From assembly GCF_000090795.2 (NCBI RefSeq), contig NW_003546275.1, positions 381,864 to 445,863 on the forward strand: a stretch of 64,000 bases of DNA. Direction: 5' to 3'. Shown piece by piece: positions 45,480 to 56,846 of the stretch. Numbering within the stretch: the first letter of the stretch is position 1; every line of letters starts with the position of its first letter. The notes beneath the pieces were generated by a model, which saw only the letters and a program-made list of their open reading frames with translations, did no database searches and had not been told where the DNA came from. This DNA comes from Amphimedon queenslandica. Taxonomy: Eukaryota > Porifera > Demospongiae > Haplosclerida > Niphatidae. The position numbers and the translations under genes were made by a program.

Positions 45480-45939
45480 ATGGTAAGGGAATCAAAAACC
45501 TTCTAAAACTTTATTTTTCTTTTATAGTCAGAAGTAGAAGAAACTCTTAAGAGGATCCAGTCCCATAAAGGTGTTCTTGGGGTCATAGTAGTCAATCAGG
45601 AAGGTAAGAAGATAGGAATACTTGGGGCAATGATTTAATGAACCTCTTTGTTATTATCACTGTTTCCTAAGGTATACCCATTCGTACTACAATGGATAAT
45701 GCCACTACAGTTCAGTATGCTGGTCTTCTTCACTCTCTGACAGCAAAGACTCGTGTTACTGTCAGGGACCTTGACCCAATGAATGAGCTCTACTTCCTGA
45801 GAATAAGGACAAAGAAACATGAAATAATGGTTGCACCAGGTACTGAATAATAAATATTATATGTGCATTAATATTGTGTAACTTTTTAGACAAGGATTAT
45901 CTTTTAATTGTTGTCCAGAACCCAAGCAGCAACTCTTAG
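45480..45939 (+). CDS. DYNLRB: Dynein light chain roadblock-type
   Basis: Four exons: 45480-45482, 45528-45603, 45672-45839, 45890-45939; 98 residues, the usual size for the family. The first coding exon is the ATG alone, followed at once by GTAAGG. The protein reads [18 protein letters not shown], then [47 protein letters not shown], nearly colinear with human DYNLRB1. It forms a homodimer in the cytoplasmic dynein intermediate-chain complex and in ciliary dynein-2. Confidence 0.97.
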
Positions 45940-46052
45940 ACACTTCAAAAAAACTTTTAAAACTATTTAAAAAGAGTATTTATGCTTTAAATTACATGTA
46001 CATGCGATACTAACTGTCACAATTTTCAAATGTTAATAAAAAATTGAGAACA

Positions 46053-47705
46053 TTAATCAGTCTTTGTTTTTTTCTCCTTACTCTGCCTCCAGCAGTAGCA
46101 GCAACAACAGAATCTCCTGCAAAAGCATCCACAGCACAGTCTACACCCCATCAGTCCCACTATCAATATTATAACTAAGACACACCACACGTCAATGTTG
46201 TAATATTGTATGAAGTTCCATTCGTAGCGTATGAATGATGGTAGGCCATGTTTGTATCCAATCTCAGCATACAACTCAACAAGGTCAGCACCTTTCTTGA
46301 CTCCTCCTGCAGCTTTGAACAAAGCACTCATTTTCTTTGTATTTTTCTTGAATTGGTCTTTTTCTTTCACCAATATAGTGCTGATTGCACGTTTCAAATT
46401 GTCTTCATTTGCATCTTTAGCGTTCAGCCAGAGACCAAGTTTTTTCACCTTCAGCCTTGAGGCGAGGAAATATTGATCAGCTCCACCAGGTATGCATAGT
46501 ACAGGGACTTCATTATAGAATGCTTCTTGAATTCCATTGATTCCACAATGGAGTATAGCCAATTTAACTAATGAATGCCCAAGCACTGTAAACTGAGCTA
46601 CCCATGGTGCTACATAGACAGTTTTATTGTCAATATTTAATCCTAAAAGAACGTGCTGATTTGACTTACGAAGAGACCACACTAGCCTGTACTCTGAAGA
46701 AAGTTTGAGCAGAGCCTCAGCCATTTCCCTGTTAATAAACACCGTTGTGCCCATACTAATATAAATGACTGGAGAATGGGCATTAGAAGTGTTTTCTAAC
46801 CACGTTGAGAGTCTTGAATCAAGAAGAGAATGATCAGGAGGGAGCAATGGGCCTAGGAAATGCTGCAATGGTAATATAACCTGTGGTAGCTCAATTCCAA
46901 TCACAGTAGTATACAGTGTAGGTTGATATAAGAGCACTTCTAGTGGATTTGAAGAAGGCAAGTAACATTCATCTTCTGCAACAAAAAGAGCCTTTCCTAA
47001 AAAAGACATCATTAATGTTTCCAAGGGCAAAAATAAAGCACTTAGGAGTCGATCTACAAAACTCATATCATCGCTTGAAGAAATCAAAAGACTTGGATAA
47101 GGCCACGGGACAATAGACCTTGCAATAAAATCTGGCACCACAGTTACTAGCATGATATCTTCAATAGACCATTTCCTTTGAGTATAATAAAGTAAAGACA
47201 TTGTTGCATGCTCTGATATTACGTAGTCATAATCGCTACCATTCAGTGCATCAATAGTCTCCCGCATTTTAACAAGGTAGTTCTCTTTCTTAAAGGAAGG
47301 ACTTGTGAAAAAGAGGGACATATTGTATATCCACTTCACAGTACTGATGAAACCCTCCTCGTGTTCTGCAGACTGACTGTACATTTTAAAGGTCTCTGCT
47401 GATACCATGTTCGTTTCAATGGTCTCCAACCCCAAACTTTGAGCTCTCTTTATAAACAAATTTTCGTAACCTTCGAGAACAGGGCCTAGGGTGGTGACTT
47501 TATGACCTCTTGAAGATAACTCTGCTCCTAGAGAGAGGAGTGGAAGAAAATGAGAAGGAAACATGGAATGAAGGAGAAGGACGGAGAGCTTCTCTTTAGA
47601 TGAAATAATGTCATCTTCTTTTTGGAGTGATGACAAGCTTGTTACTCTGTAAAAGAGAATTAGGAGGACCAATGCAGCAACCCTTATCATTTTGATCAGA
47701 ATCAT
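46053..47705 (-). CDS. UDP-glycosyltransferase (UGT family 1), membrane anchored, intronless
   Basis: A single exon of 550 residues. The N-terminal signal peptide (MIRVAALVLLILFYRVTSLS) is followed by LLLHSMFPSHFLPLLSLGAE, whose PSH histidine matches the catalytic base of UGTs, then RGHKVTTLGP. The C-terminal nucleotide-sugar site has WVAQFTVLGH, HCGINGIQEA and PGGADQYFLA, the UGT signature in slightly altered form (HCG for HGG). Near the end comes a membrane segment (VLVIILIVGLMG), then a short tail very rich in cysteine (CCGCFCRRFCCCCYC) and lysine. It likely conjugates lipophilic compounds in the ER lumen. The open frame extends upstream to 47954, but that part lacks signal-peptide logic. 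The start lies 230 bp past the NSD stop codon on the same strand. Confidence 0.88.
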   Translation of the reverse strand: MILIKMIRVAALVLLILFYRVTSLSSLQKEDDIISSKEKLSVLLLHSMFPSHFLPLLSLGAELSSRGHKVTTLGPVLEGYENLFIKRAQSLGLETIETNMVSAETFKMYSQSAEHEEGFISTVKWIYNMSLFFTSPSFKKENYLVKMRETIDALNGSDYDYVISEHATMSLLYYTQRKWSIEDIMLVTVVPDFIARSIVPWPYPSLLISSSDDMSFVDRLLSALFLPLETLMMSFLGKALFVAEDECYLPSSNPLEVLLYQPTLYTTVIGIELPQVILPLQHFLGPLLPPDHSLLDSRLSTWLENTSNAHSPVIYISMGTTVFINREMAEALLKLSSEYRLVWSLRKSNQHVLLGLNIDNKTVYVAPWVAQFTVLGHSLVKLAILHCGINGIQEAFYNEVPVLCIPGGADQYFLASRLKVKKLGLWLNAKDANEDNLKRAISTILVKEKDQFKKNTKKMSALFKAAGGVKKGADLVELYAEIGYKHGLPSFIRYEWNFIQYYNIDVWCVLVIILIVGLMGCRLCCGCFCRRFCCCCYCWRQSKEKKTKTD

Positions 47706-47935
47706 ATGCTTTATAACCACGCCTGCAGCACTTTGTAATAACTTGTATCTGTATAAATTATAATTATCATAGAAAGAGAAAGGAGTAGAGAGTAAAAACT
47801 GTTCTAAGAAGGCAGAAGGGAATATTTTAAAACAAACTCTTGAGGACTGAACTTTGGTGTGAATGTAGTCAATGTATGCGTGCATGAAGCATGATAATAA
47901 TATCCTATTTAATCCTATAATCCAGATGATGAATC

Positions 47936-50900
47936 CTAAGAAGGTGAATAACATGTCTTAATGCACTTAAAACTAGCTGAATCTGTAACTATAAACTTTT
48001 CCCTGTGATGAGTCTCACAAAATGCCCTGGGGCAATAGAAACAGTGATATTCTGCCTTTGTGTCACCACAGACAAAACACGAGTGCCTCCTACAATGAAA
48101 ATCTCCATCGGGTAGCTCCTTCAATCCAATGCACGAGAGATGATATACTTTATAGCAATCTGGATAATCGCATATAACGAGATCGCCTCCCTCATTGCAT
48201 ATGAAGCATTCATCATCGTAAGGATCCTCTTTGCGCTGTTTTGCTGTCTTCATGATACTCGGAGCCTTCCTCTTTCGATTGATGTCGAAAAAAGGGACAA
48301 AGTTCTCTTTCGTCGATAAGCTCTTTGCCTTTCCTCCTCCTCCTCCTTCTCTCCCTTTAACTGGCAGAGCTTTTAAGCTCCCAACTGGTCCCTCTCCAGG
48401 GCCTTTCTTCTCCTTATTGACTAGCTTTTCTTTTAATTTTGTTCCACTCTTCCTTGAGCTACAAGTAGAGCTAGGAGGAGGCATGACTATGTATTCTACA
48501 TTGCCCTCTCTTATCAAATCTCCTGGTTTGCTAGCCTCTCGTCTGGCTGCACTCCTAGCACTCCTCCCTTCTCCTTCAATCTTTCTCTGTTTGACCCTTG
48601 CTTGGTCTTTATTGAATGATCTTGCCCTCTTACCAGTTCCTTTTCTTGAGGAACTTGGCGGTTGTGGTTTCTCTTGTTTTAATTTCTCCTGTTTGGGTTT
48701 CTCGCCTAAAAACCCACTGCAGTTTTGAGCACCACAGAGACACGCTTTCTTTTCATTCCCGAGACAATCAAACTGATAGTCAAAGGTGAGCTCAGTGTCT
48801 TCTTTGATGTCTTTAATGGCAAATATACCAATCCTTGTCTCCCCATTCACGGTCCATTTCTGAGTCTCGCAGTTTGGGTCACAGCTGTGATTGATGAAGC
48901 GAGCGTGATTCGACTTCACACGAGCATCAATGATCAGGTTACGCTCAAGCGTCAGAAAATAAAAACTCGAGACGGACGCCTCCTGAGTCTTCTTGAGTCT
49001 CTCCTGTACGGCGGCCATGTCGACAATCTCCCCCACGTACTCGATGACGAAATCCCCCGGGGAGAGAGAGCGCATGGTTTTCAGACCCCATCCTCGGTTC
49101 CCAGTGTAAAAAGTTTGAGTGGGCACTGACTCGTTACGTAGCATTCTTTGGTTTTGACACTTGTCGCCAGCGGGACAGTTCTCGGTACTACATTCGGTGA
49201 ATATTGCTCTGTTGATGCAGTTAGAGGATGGGCCACAAGGAGACGACTCTGTACACTTGCAAGGCTCTGTCTCAGTCTCTAATGGAGGACGGGACGTGAG
49301 GTACTTGTTACGCTACAAAATAAAGAAAAATATGTGAAGGTTCAATAATTAAAGACTCTACCTTAATGTGTACAAAAGACTTGCTTTCTTTCTTAGCTGG
49401 TCTTGATTCCTGCTCTCTCAGAGCTGTCAATGCTTCTTGAAAAGCTGCAGCAGACAAAACATAAAACGAGGAAAGGAGAGGATAATTTTACCATTAATGT
49501 AGCTAAGAGGCTGTTGCTTGTGACTCTTGTTTTCCTTTACAATAGCGCACTCCTCAGTAAAGGCTAGGACTCGCCCGTGATGTGTCCAGAAGTATTGATT
49601 AGACGAAAAGAAGCGGACAAGAAACATGCACTGGGTTGGCTTTGAGTTCCTGAAACTATCTGAAATGTCACAAGGAAGAACTACTTCAGCAGGCCACCAT
49701 CTAAAAAAGAAAAGGAAGAGTTCATTGTAATTTATAATTGTATGTAAAAAAAAGAGGCTTAAACTGGAATAAATTTGTACAGGGTCTTGGGCCAAATTTC
49801 ATCAAAAATACACACATAGATATAAAAGAATTCTTGATTTTTAATTGCACTTAAAAAATACTTCAATAAAAAAACATGCAGATAAATATAAATAATTATA
49901 GCTCACCTGTAGGCTCCACATTTGACCATTACAATAGAGCCATAGGTGGGAAGGTCATACGAGACACAGTTAGGACAGAGCCATCTCTCCTGACCGGCCC
50001 GAGACTGATCCTCATCAGGCAAACACTTAACGTGATAAGCAGCGGAACAGGAATCACAGCAAATGAGAGAACCAGGCTCGCCGCAATCGAGACAAGTGTT
50101 CATGTTAAAGTGACGGAGACTTTGAGGCATAGAGGAAGAGATGGACAAATGACGATAACAAATCATCGTCTTATCACTGAGGACCTCACAGCCGGCAATG
50201 AGACACGAGTACTTGTGAAGGGAGAGAGGACACTTTAAGCACTGCATTAACTTCTGATTACCAGTGACAGGAGGACCATCGGAACATACGCACTTAGCAC
50301 AACTGTGCAACCCACAGGAGAGAATGACGTTAGGATTGGAAGAATCAAATTTGAAGTTCCCACAAGAACGAATGCAGGAAAGGTGATAGAGCTGAGAGCA
50401 TGAGTGATGGGAGCAGGGAACTAGAGAGGAGACTGGATCAACTGACGGCTTCTTGCATGCATAGCATACACTAGGAGACAACGTACACTCGTCACAAACG
50501 AATGGGAAGGAAGGAGGAGAGATGAGACCGAGACAATCGACATGGAATGAATTGAGACAATGTCCTTTACAAGTAATGATACACTGAGTGGGGTTGGAGG
50601 GATTATCACATATAGAACATATATTTGTAGAGGGAGGGGGCAAAGGGAGAGAAGAGAAGGAGGAGGGAGGGGGTAATGAAGGAGAACCTGTATCCTCTGT
50701 AGAGGAGGAGGCTAGGGCAAGATCAGGCTTCGTTTGTTTTTTAAGATGAGATGAAGCAGGTATTGAGATATCAAGAGAGTCACTATCAGTGTCAGTGCTA
50801 GGAGGAGTTAGGAGGTCATCAGTACAAGAGGTGAATGTATTAGCTCCTGATGGAAGAGGAGGAGGGCCAGGAGGGAATAACGATGTGTCCTGCATTCTAC

Positions 50901-51816
50901 CATGCCTTTTACGACCCTCGCCACCATTATCAGTGCCACCAGCATTAGTAACACACTCTCTATTTGTTGATGAATGAGTTTCTTCTTCACCACCATTAGC
51001 AACAGTGGGAGTGGTTCCGATGAGTAGCGGTTCAGGAGTGACAGTACCAACCTCAGAAAGTGGAGAACAAGTTGCTAAAGCGTTGATCTTCCTTTGGGTC
51101 AGTGTTATCTTGTCTCTTAGTGAGTAAGGTGATGCCGTTGACCGTGGAGACACGTTTAAGACTTTATTAGAAGAAGAGACTTCTGAAGGAGGTGGGGAAG
51201 TGGACGAAGGTTGAGAATCTTTTGTCTCTGTAATGATAAGTTGTGGTTCATCTTCTTCTGTCGCTTCTAGAGTTACAATAGGCTTTGTGGTCACATCATC
51301 TGATTGAGGTTTTTTGTCCACTTTTGGTTTATCATTCTTCTTCTTCTTCGATCCAGATGAGCATCCACCATAATCAAAGATGAATGTCAGTTTCCTCTCC
51401 TTGATAGACAGAGCGTTTGCTCTCTTCAGCTCATCAATCCCAACCTCAAAATCCTTCCACAGTGTCTTCTTCTGTGGCTTTGATTTCCCATTTTCATGAA
51501 CTGATCTGACGGGCTGGATACTCTTAACGGGGACCCACCCGCGCTGGGCGACTATACCGAAATATTGAATGTGATAATGAGTTATGTTCTTCGAGGGAGA
51601 GACTCGGAAGTAGATGGCTTTGCTTGGATCGTAGGATATCATAGCTGGCCACAGAACAGAGGACCATGGGGACCAGACCAGGTCACCGATCTTGTATTGA
51701 GGTATTAGGCCGGTCTTTGTATTAACTGAACCGGTGACTCCATTAGAGCTCATTCTTAAGAGGGGAAAGGAGAGAGGGAGAGAAAGGGGATTAGTACTGT
51801 ACTCACTGGTAGCCAT
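47936..51816 (-). CDS. NSD: NSD-family histone H3K36 methyltransferase
   Basis: Four exons: 49907-51816, 49492-49700, 49362-49444, 47936-49312; about 1192 residues. Domains in order: PWWP1 (YKIGDLVWSPWSSVLWPAMI, ~40-110), Ser/Thr-rich linker, a run of PHD-type Cys/His fingers (~395-635), PWWP2 (WWPAEVVLP, ~637-705), AWS (~750-795), SET (~795-915, with NHSCDPNC ~875 and ELTFDYQF ~908), post-SET (CLCGAQNC), basic linker, and a C-terminal PHD plus C5HCH finger (CFICNEGGDLVICDYPDC; FCETHH). This is the animal NSD1/2/3 layout in a single shorter gene. It mono- and dimethylates H3K36. The start is the first ATG (AAAAATGGCTACC); a second in-frame ATG is 21 codons on. Intron 1 carries a 186-bp-family fragment. 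Confidence 0.94.
49770..49880. repeat. 186-bp-family fragment in NSD intron 1
   Basis: GTACAGGGTCTTGGGCCAAA, TTTCATCAAAAAT and AAGAATTC blocks in the same order as in the full units elsewhere. Confidence 0.6.
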
Positions 51817-52262
51817 TTTTAATCAATGGGTGTGGCTTGATGAAATATTATTATACATTGCATTCTACATTCCTTTCTAAATTGTATCTTTATATATAAG
51901 ACAAACCCAGTCAAGTTACTGTATTTTCATAATATATATAATATAATAGTACAATTATTATTTTTGTATATATATGAATGAATAGATCAATATCTAAGAA
52001 ATAAATAATCATATATACCTGTTTAAAACATAAAACTGTTCCTAAATGAACCGAAAACTACTTCTAATCTGGCTTTCTCAAATACTGATTTACCAAAGTG
52101 ACTGAACAGAGCAGGTCCCTGCTATGATGTGCTATCTATGGTCAGCTCCTTTCCCGCCTCTTTCCACAAATGGCAGCTGCATTTCCACGCCTTAACGGGG
52201 CCTTTTGACCAATCAAATGTGTGTGCCCACGTGATAAAACGTGTCATAAAAATTAATAATAA
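51817..52262. other. Intergenic between NSD 5' end and COG4 3' end
   Basis: AT-rich, with one CACGTG at 52228-52233 beside a CCAATCA-like motif (CCAAT-box type), plausible NSD promoter elements. No gene seen. Confidence 0.45.
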
Positions 52263-52817
52263 TCAATGGCGTCCCATTCGAGGGGATAGTTTTAAAGTTT
52301 CTATATCTTCTGGTCTAAAATCCTTCCTGTAGGAAAGACTGAAAGTTTATTATTATAAGATACATTGGCAGACCTCAAATGAAGAACTCCTTTTATGTCT
52401 TTAGCTGTGAGATACCATCTTGTTGGTCCTGAATTTAAGCTCCAATAATCTTCAACCTCCCCAACCTTAGAAAACAATAAGTATAGGTCATACACCGAGG
52501 TAGAGGTTTCTATGGGATTTATTGACCTAGCCATGCAGTCGCAGGTGTATAGCCAACTTCTACCATGACAATTGAAAACAACTACCAGCTGCTGATAATA
52601 AGGCCACAGTTGACATAAATACAACATATACATGTGGCTAGGCAAGCAAAAAAGTCAATCAAAAAATTCAATCAAAAAAGTCAATTAAAAAAGTCAATCA
52701 AGCTTTACAAATGGACTAATAATATAAAGCATAAAGGAACCATTTAATAATTGACCTAGAATACTGCAATCTCATTGGTCAATTGCAAGGTGGCACAGTA
52801 GAATGATAATAAAATAA

Positions 52818-52858
<41 letters not shown>

Positions 52859-53344
52859 AATAATAATAAAATTTTAAAAATGATAATAACCTTACCCTAT
52901 CCAAACTGAGTATAATTGCCATCTGAGTAACTCGTGTAAATTTATCTCTCAGCGGTTGCTCCGTCTTCTCCGAAAGAAACGACACGATTTGACGAAGATC
53001 TCTATCCAATTTGACTCCGCCTAACTAGCTGACGGGAATTAATAGGCGTCGGGCTTGTTGCCAAGGCTACCTGATTAAAGTTTGATTTGAATACTTGTTT
53101 CTCAAGTGCGTCTGCTACTTCACTGGTAAATTGCAATATGGTCTCGTTGTACAATGATGCCAGCAAATGAGACTGTATGTGTAGGAGTAAAGGACATAAA
53201 GTTTGTCAAATTTTTCATTTGCTATACTTTTGTTTTGTCGATAATCCGAGAAAGAGAAATGGCAAGTTTCTGAACAAAAGTCTCATCAGACATAACCTCT
53301 TCCTATAATCATAGATATTAGAGAATAAAGACATTTAATATCTA

Positions 53345-53377
<33 letters not shown>

Positions 53378-56300
53378 AATATAAGAGTTTCTAATATCTA
53401 TGCTATAATGATGAATCACATTAGAGTCATGTGATCCTCACCTCGATGACGTGTGAGACAGTTGAGAACTGATCAATAGCTGGTATCACATCAGGCAACA
53501 TTGCTGACTCGATAAAGTGTCCTATTGCATTCTTGAGGAAACGATAATTGTTAATTACACTGTTTTTGTAATTCAATAATAATTATTATTGCTACCATTC
53601 TGAGCTCTTGAAATGGACCAGTGGTTGAACACAGTTCAGCTAAACATGTCTAAGAGAGAGAGAGAGAGAGAGGGAGAGAAAAGAACCTTGGTTATGAAAA
53701 ATTATAATATTATTATTATTGCACCTCTAGTTTGGCTCTGCTAATTTCGTCCACTTTTAAAAGAGAAATTTCACTCTAAAAAATCAATAAGTAAAAATAT
53801 ACAGTATAATACTAATTTTACTATATGCACTAACTTGCAGTTGCTGAATCAATCTCTTGATATTCTGACAACTAACTTCAATATTAGAGCAAGAGACCTA
53901 CACCATAAGAGATACACAACAAAAATCAACCATAAAAGGAGATTTTTATTTTGGAGCACATTTTAGAAAAAGCATGGGCAGGTATTTTTCAGAAATAAAT
54001 TGGCCATAATTTAAAATATTTCAGTCGAAAGTAAGGTATTTTCAAAAAATGGTTGATTTTTAAAAAGCCATAACTTCATCAGTGAGAAATTAATGCAAAA
54101 GTTATAATAATTATCTGATGCAGCACATTTGCTATCCAATTATTGTGAGCTTATCTTAGACCCTCCAGTAACAGGAGAGCCAACAGGTGTGCTTAACTGC
54201 AGGTGGACAATATGAACATCTGTAAACACATACCAGCTCTCCCCTCCTCTCCCTCTCTCCCTCCCTAACTGGGTTAATGACAAGGAGACTTGTGTGTTTC
54301 ATTCATTAAAGCATTCCTTAAATTATAATTATTACTACCAAACTAGATAAGATGATTCTATGTACATGTGCATTATAGTAATAATAGTATAGTGAACAAA
54401 TGATCTAAATGTACATGTAACTCACTCCTAATGTCCTCCATAGATCATCACTTGCTGTTTGTGAGGACTTGTTTGCTGATGATTGAAACATGTCTGTAAT
54501 GCCACCACTGGATACAAAATGAAGCAGAGAAAGAGAGAGAGGAGAGATGGAGAAAAAGTGTGAGATAATTATGTTAAGTTTTTTCTGTGTGCATACGTAC
54601 ATTTGTGTGGTTGGTTGATCGATCAATGGTTGTTCAAGTTCTTCCTTGAACTCTTTAAGGAGCAAAGTACTAGAAATCAATAATAAATAATACAATAAAA
54701 TATATTCTTTATGATGCTCAAGGCCGTGTTAGTATAGTGTTAGCAAAGGCTCATACAGTCAACAGTTTCGTGATAGGAATGATGTGAAGAATGCATTAGT
54801 ATAGTGTTAGGGACTGACCTTGTATTGTTGATCATAGCACAAGAACAATCAATATTAGATGACGAAAATGCTCTCCTTAAAATTAAAATAAACACACTTA
54901 TTATTGATTGGTAACTAAATGCACTTTAAACTCTTTTGAAAGACAAAGAAAGCATCATCTGGTAGATTAGAAATAAGTTGACCTTCTTCAATCTGATCCA
55001 CACTAACAGCCTGGAGAAGAGGGCAAAAGTGCACATTACAGGCAAAGAAAATATTAGAACCATTTCCTTTCCATTTACTTTCTGCAATGTCTCCCTCATG
55101 AAGTAATTCTCCATCAATATGTACCAACCAATAACTTCCTGTATATATAAATGATAATCCCAGGGGCCCAATTTTGATAAATCCGGCTTACCTGGACTTT
55201 CAAACTGGTTCCACTTGTCTTTAAAATCTCCAACACATCAGACTCTGTGATAACAATAACTAATAATTGGAGGGCGCGAATTAACATACAGGGCTTTACC
55301 TGATAACTGAAAATTCTATATAGTCAACACATGAGGATAGAAAAAAGGAAAGGAAAGAATTGATATATAGACAAGTATAGAGAATATTGATTACTTGTGT
55401 TTTCTTTAGTACAAACTTATAATATAATTCACTTCTTGAGCTACACAAACTTAGCTCCGTCAATAAAGTATCTAGTTCCCTTGGGTCTGGCCTAAAGGAT
55501 TAAAGTATATTATACAGTAAATAGTTACATTAAAATAGATATACATTGTACATGTACAATTGTACAATTGTACAATAATAAATCATATACCAAGATATAA
55601 TTATTATATGCTGGATCATATCCAGTCTTACCGAATAGCACCAGCTGTGTGTCTAGCATTTAAAGCTATTCCAATCGTCTGTGTCTGAAAGAAAGAGAGA
55701 GAGAGAGGAGAGTAAAGAATGAAAGAAAATAATGTATATCATACCTTGTGTTCCAGCATCCTATCCTCAGCCATGTGCTGGAGTATAATCTCAACTTGTT
55801 TGTCACATTCTGCCTGAAAGAGGAGGAGGAGGATCAATAAAGACCATTAGTACACAATAACACTTGTACTTAAAATACCTGAATCTTTCTGATAAAAGGC
55901 ACTATCCATTGAACTCCTACACAAGCACATGTACATGCCAATAAAAATCAAATATAATTAATTACACAAACATGTGTACCATTAAAAACAAAGCTACAAA
56001 TCATGCAGTATTCAAAAAACATAATTTTTACACCACAGGAGGAGTATATTGTTACAGTGTATATTAACAAACATGCAGTGATCATACAGGAATTATGTTA
56101 AGCATTGTAACAATACACTTGAATCAGTTCTTTGATTTGTATGTGGTCTACAGTGTGATCTGTAATGAATATGCATGTTTGTCAAGGCAATGAAGTGAGA
56201 AAGAAAACAAGTCAACAAATTTGTCCTTATAAGAGAAAAAAGAGAGTGCAAATACCAGCTAGTATTTCATCTCCTCTCAGAGTTTAATCAACCCTCACTA

Positions 56301-56815
56301 ATATGCACACATGTGTATGTACATGTACAAGCTGTACGTGACATGAAAGAGGCTAAGAATGCAACTCACATATGTCATCATCAATAAACATGTGTTGATA
56401 GCAAGAGAAGAATGTTGAAATTGAGTCCAATGTCTCATTAATATATAACAGATTTAGAACATCTAAGAATTAATGTAATCAAGTGTCTACCCTTATCCTA
56501 TCTTGAAAATATCCAAACAACTTAGTAGTAAAACTTCAGACACATTTATACATATAAACTAATCGAGATACATATAGACACATCCTATGACAGAGTGTTC
56601 TAGAACATTCTACAGACATGGGTAAAGGGCGTGTGGGAGAGGAAAACGGGTCAGTAGTCAGTAGAGAGGACATTGGCAGTACGGAAATGTTAAAATAACT
56701 GACGCATCAATAGTACTATCACCTTACCACATCATTTGATTATTAACGAGAAGATATGCAAATAATGAGTTTGATGTCAAACTTCAATTAACGACTACAC
56801 ACTGTTAACTAGTGC

Positions 56816-56846
<31 letters not shown>

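Noticed and set aside
47706-47954. Upstream extension of the UGT frame to 47954
   Set aside because: It overlaps the NSD stop region and would place about 80 extra residues before an obvious signal peptide.
54926-55171. Single continuous ORF over two COG4 exons
   Set aside because: The MENYFMRETLQK and SVDQIEEGQL parts are in different frames and match COG4 only when a short intron between them is removed.
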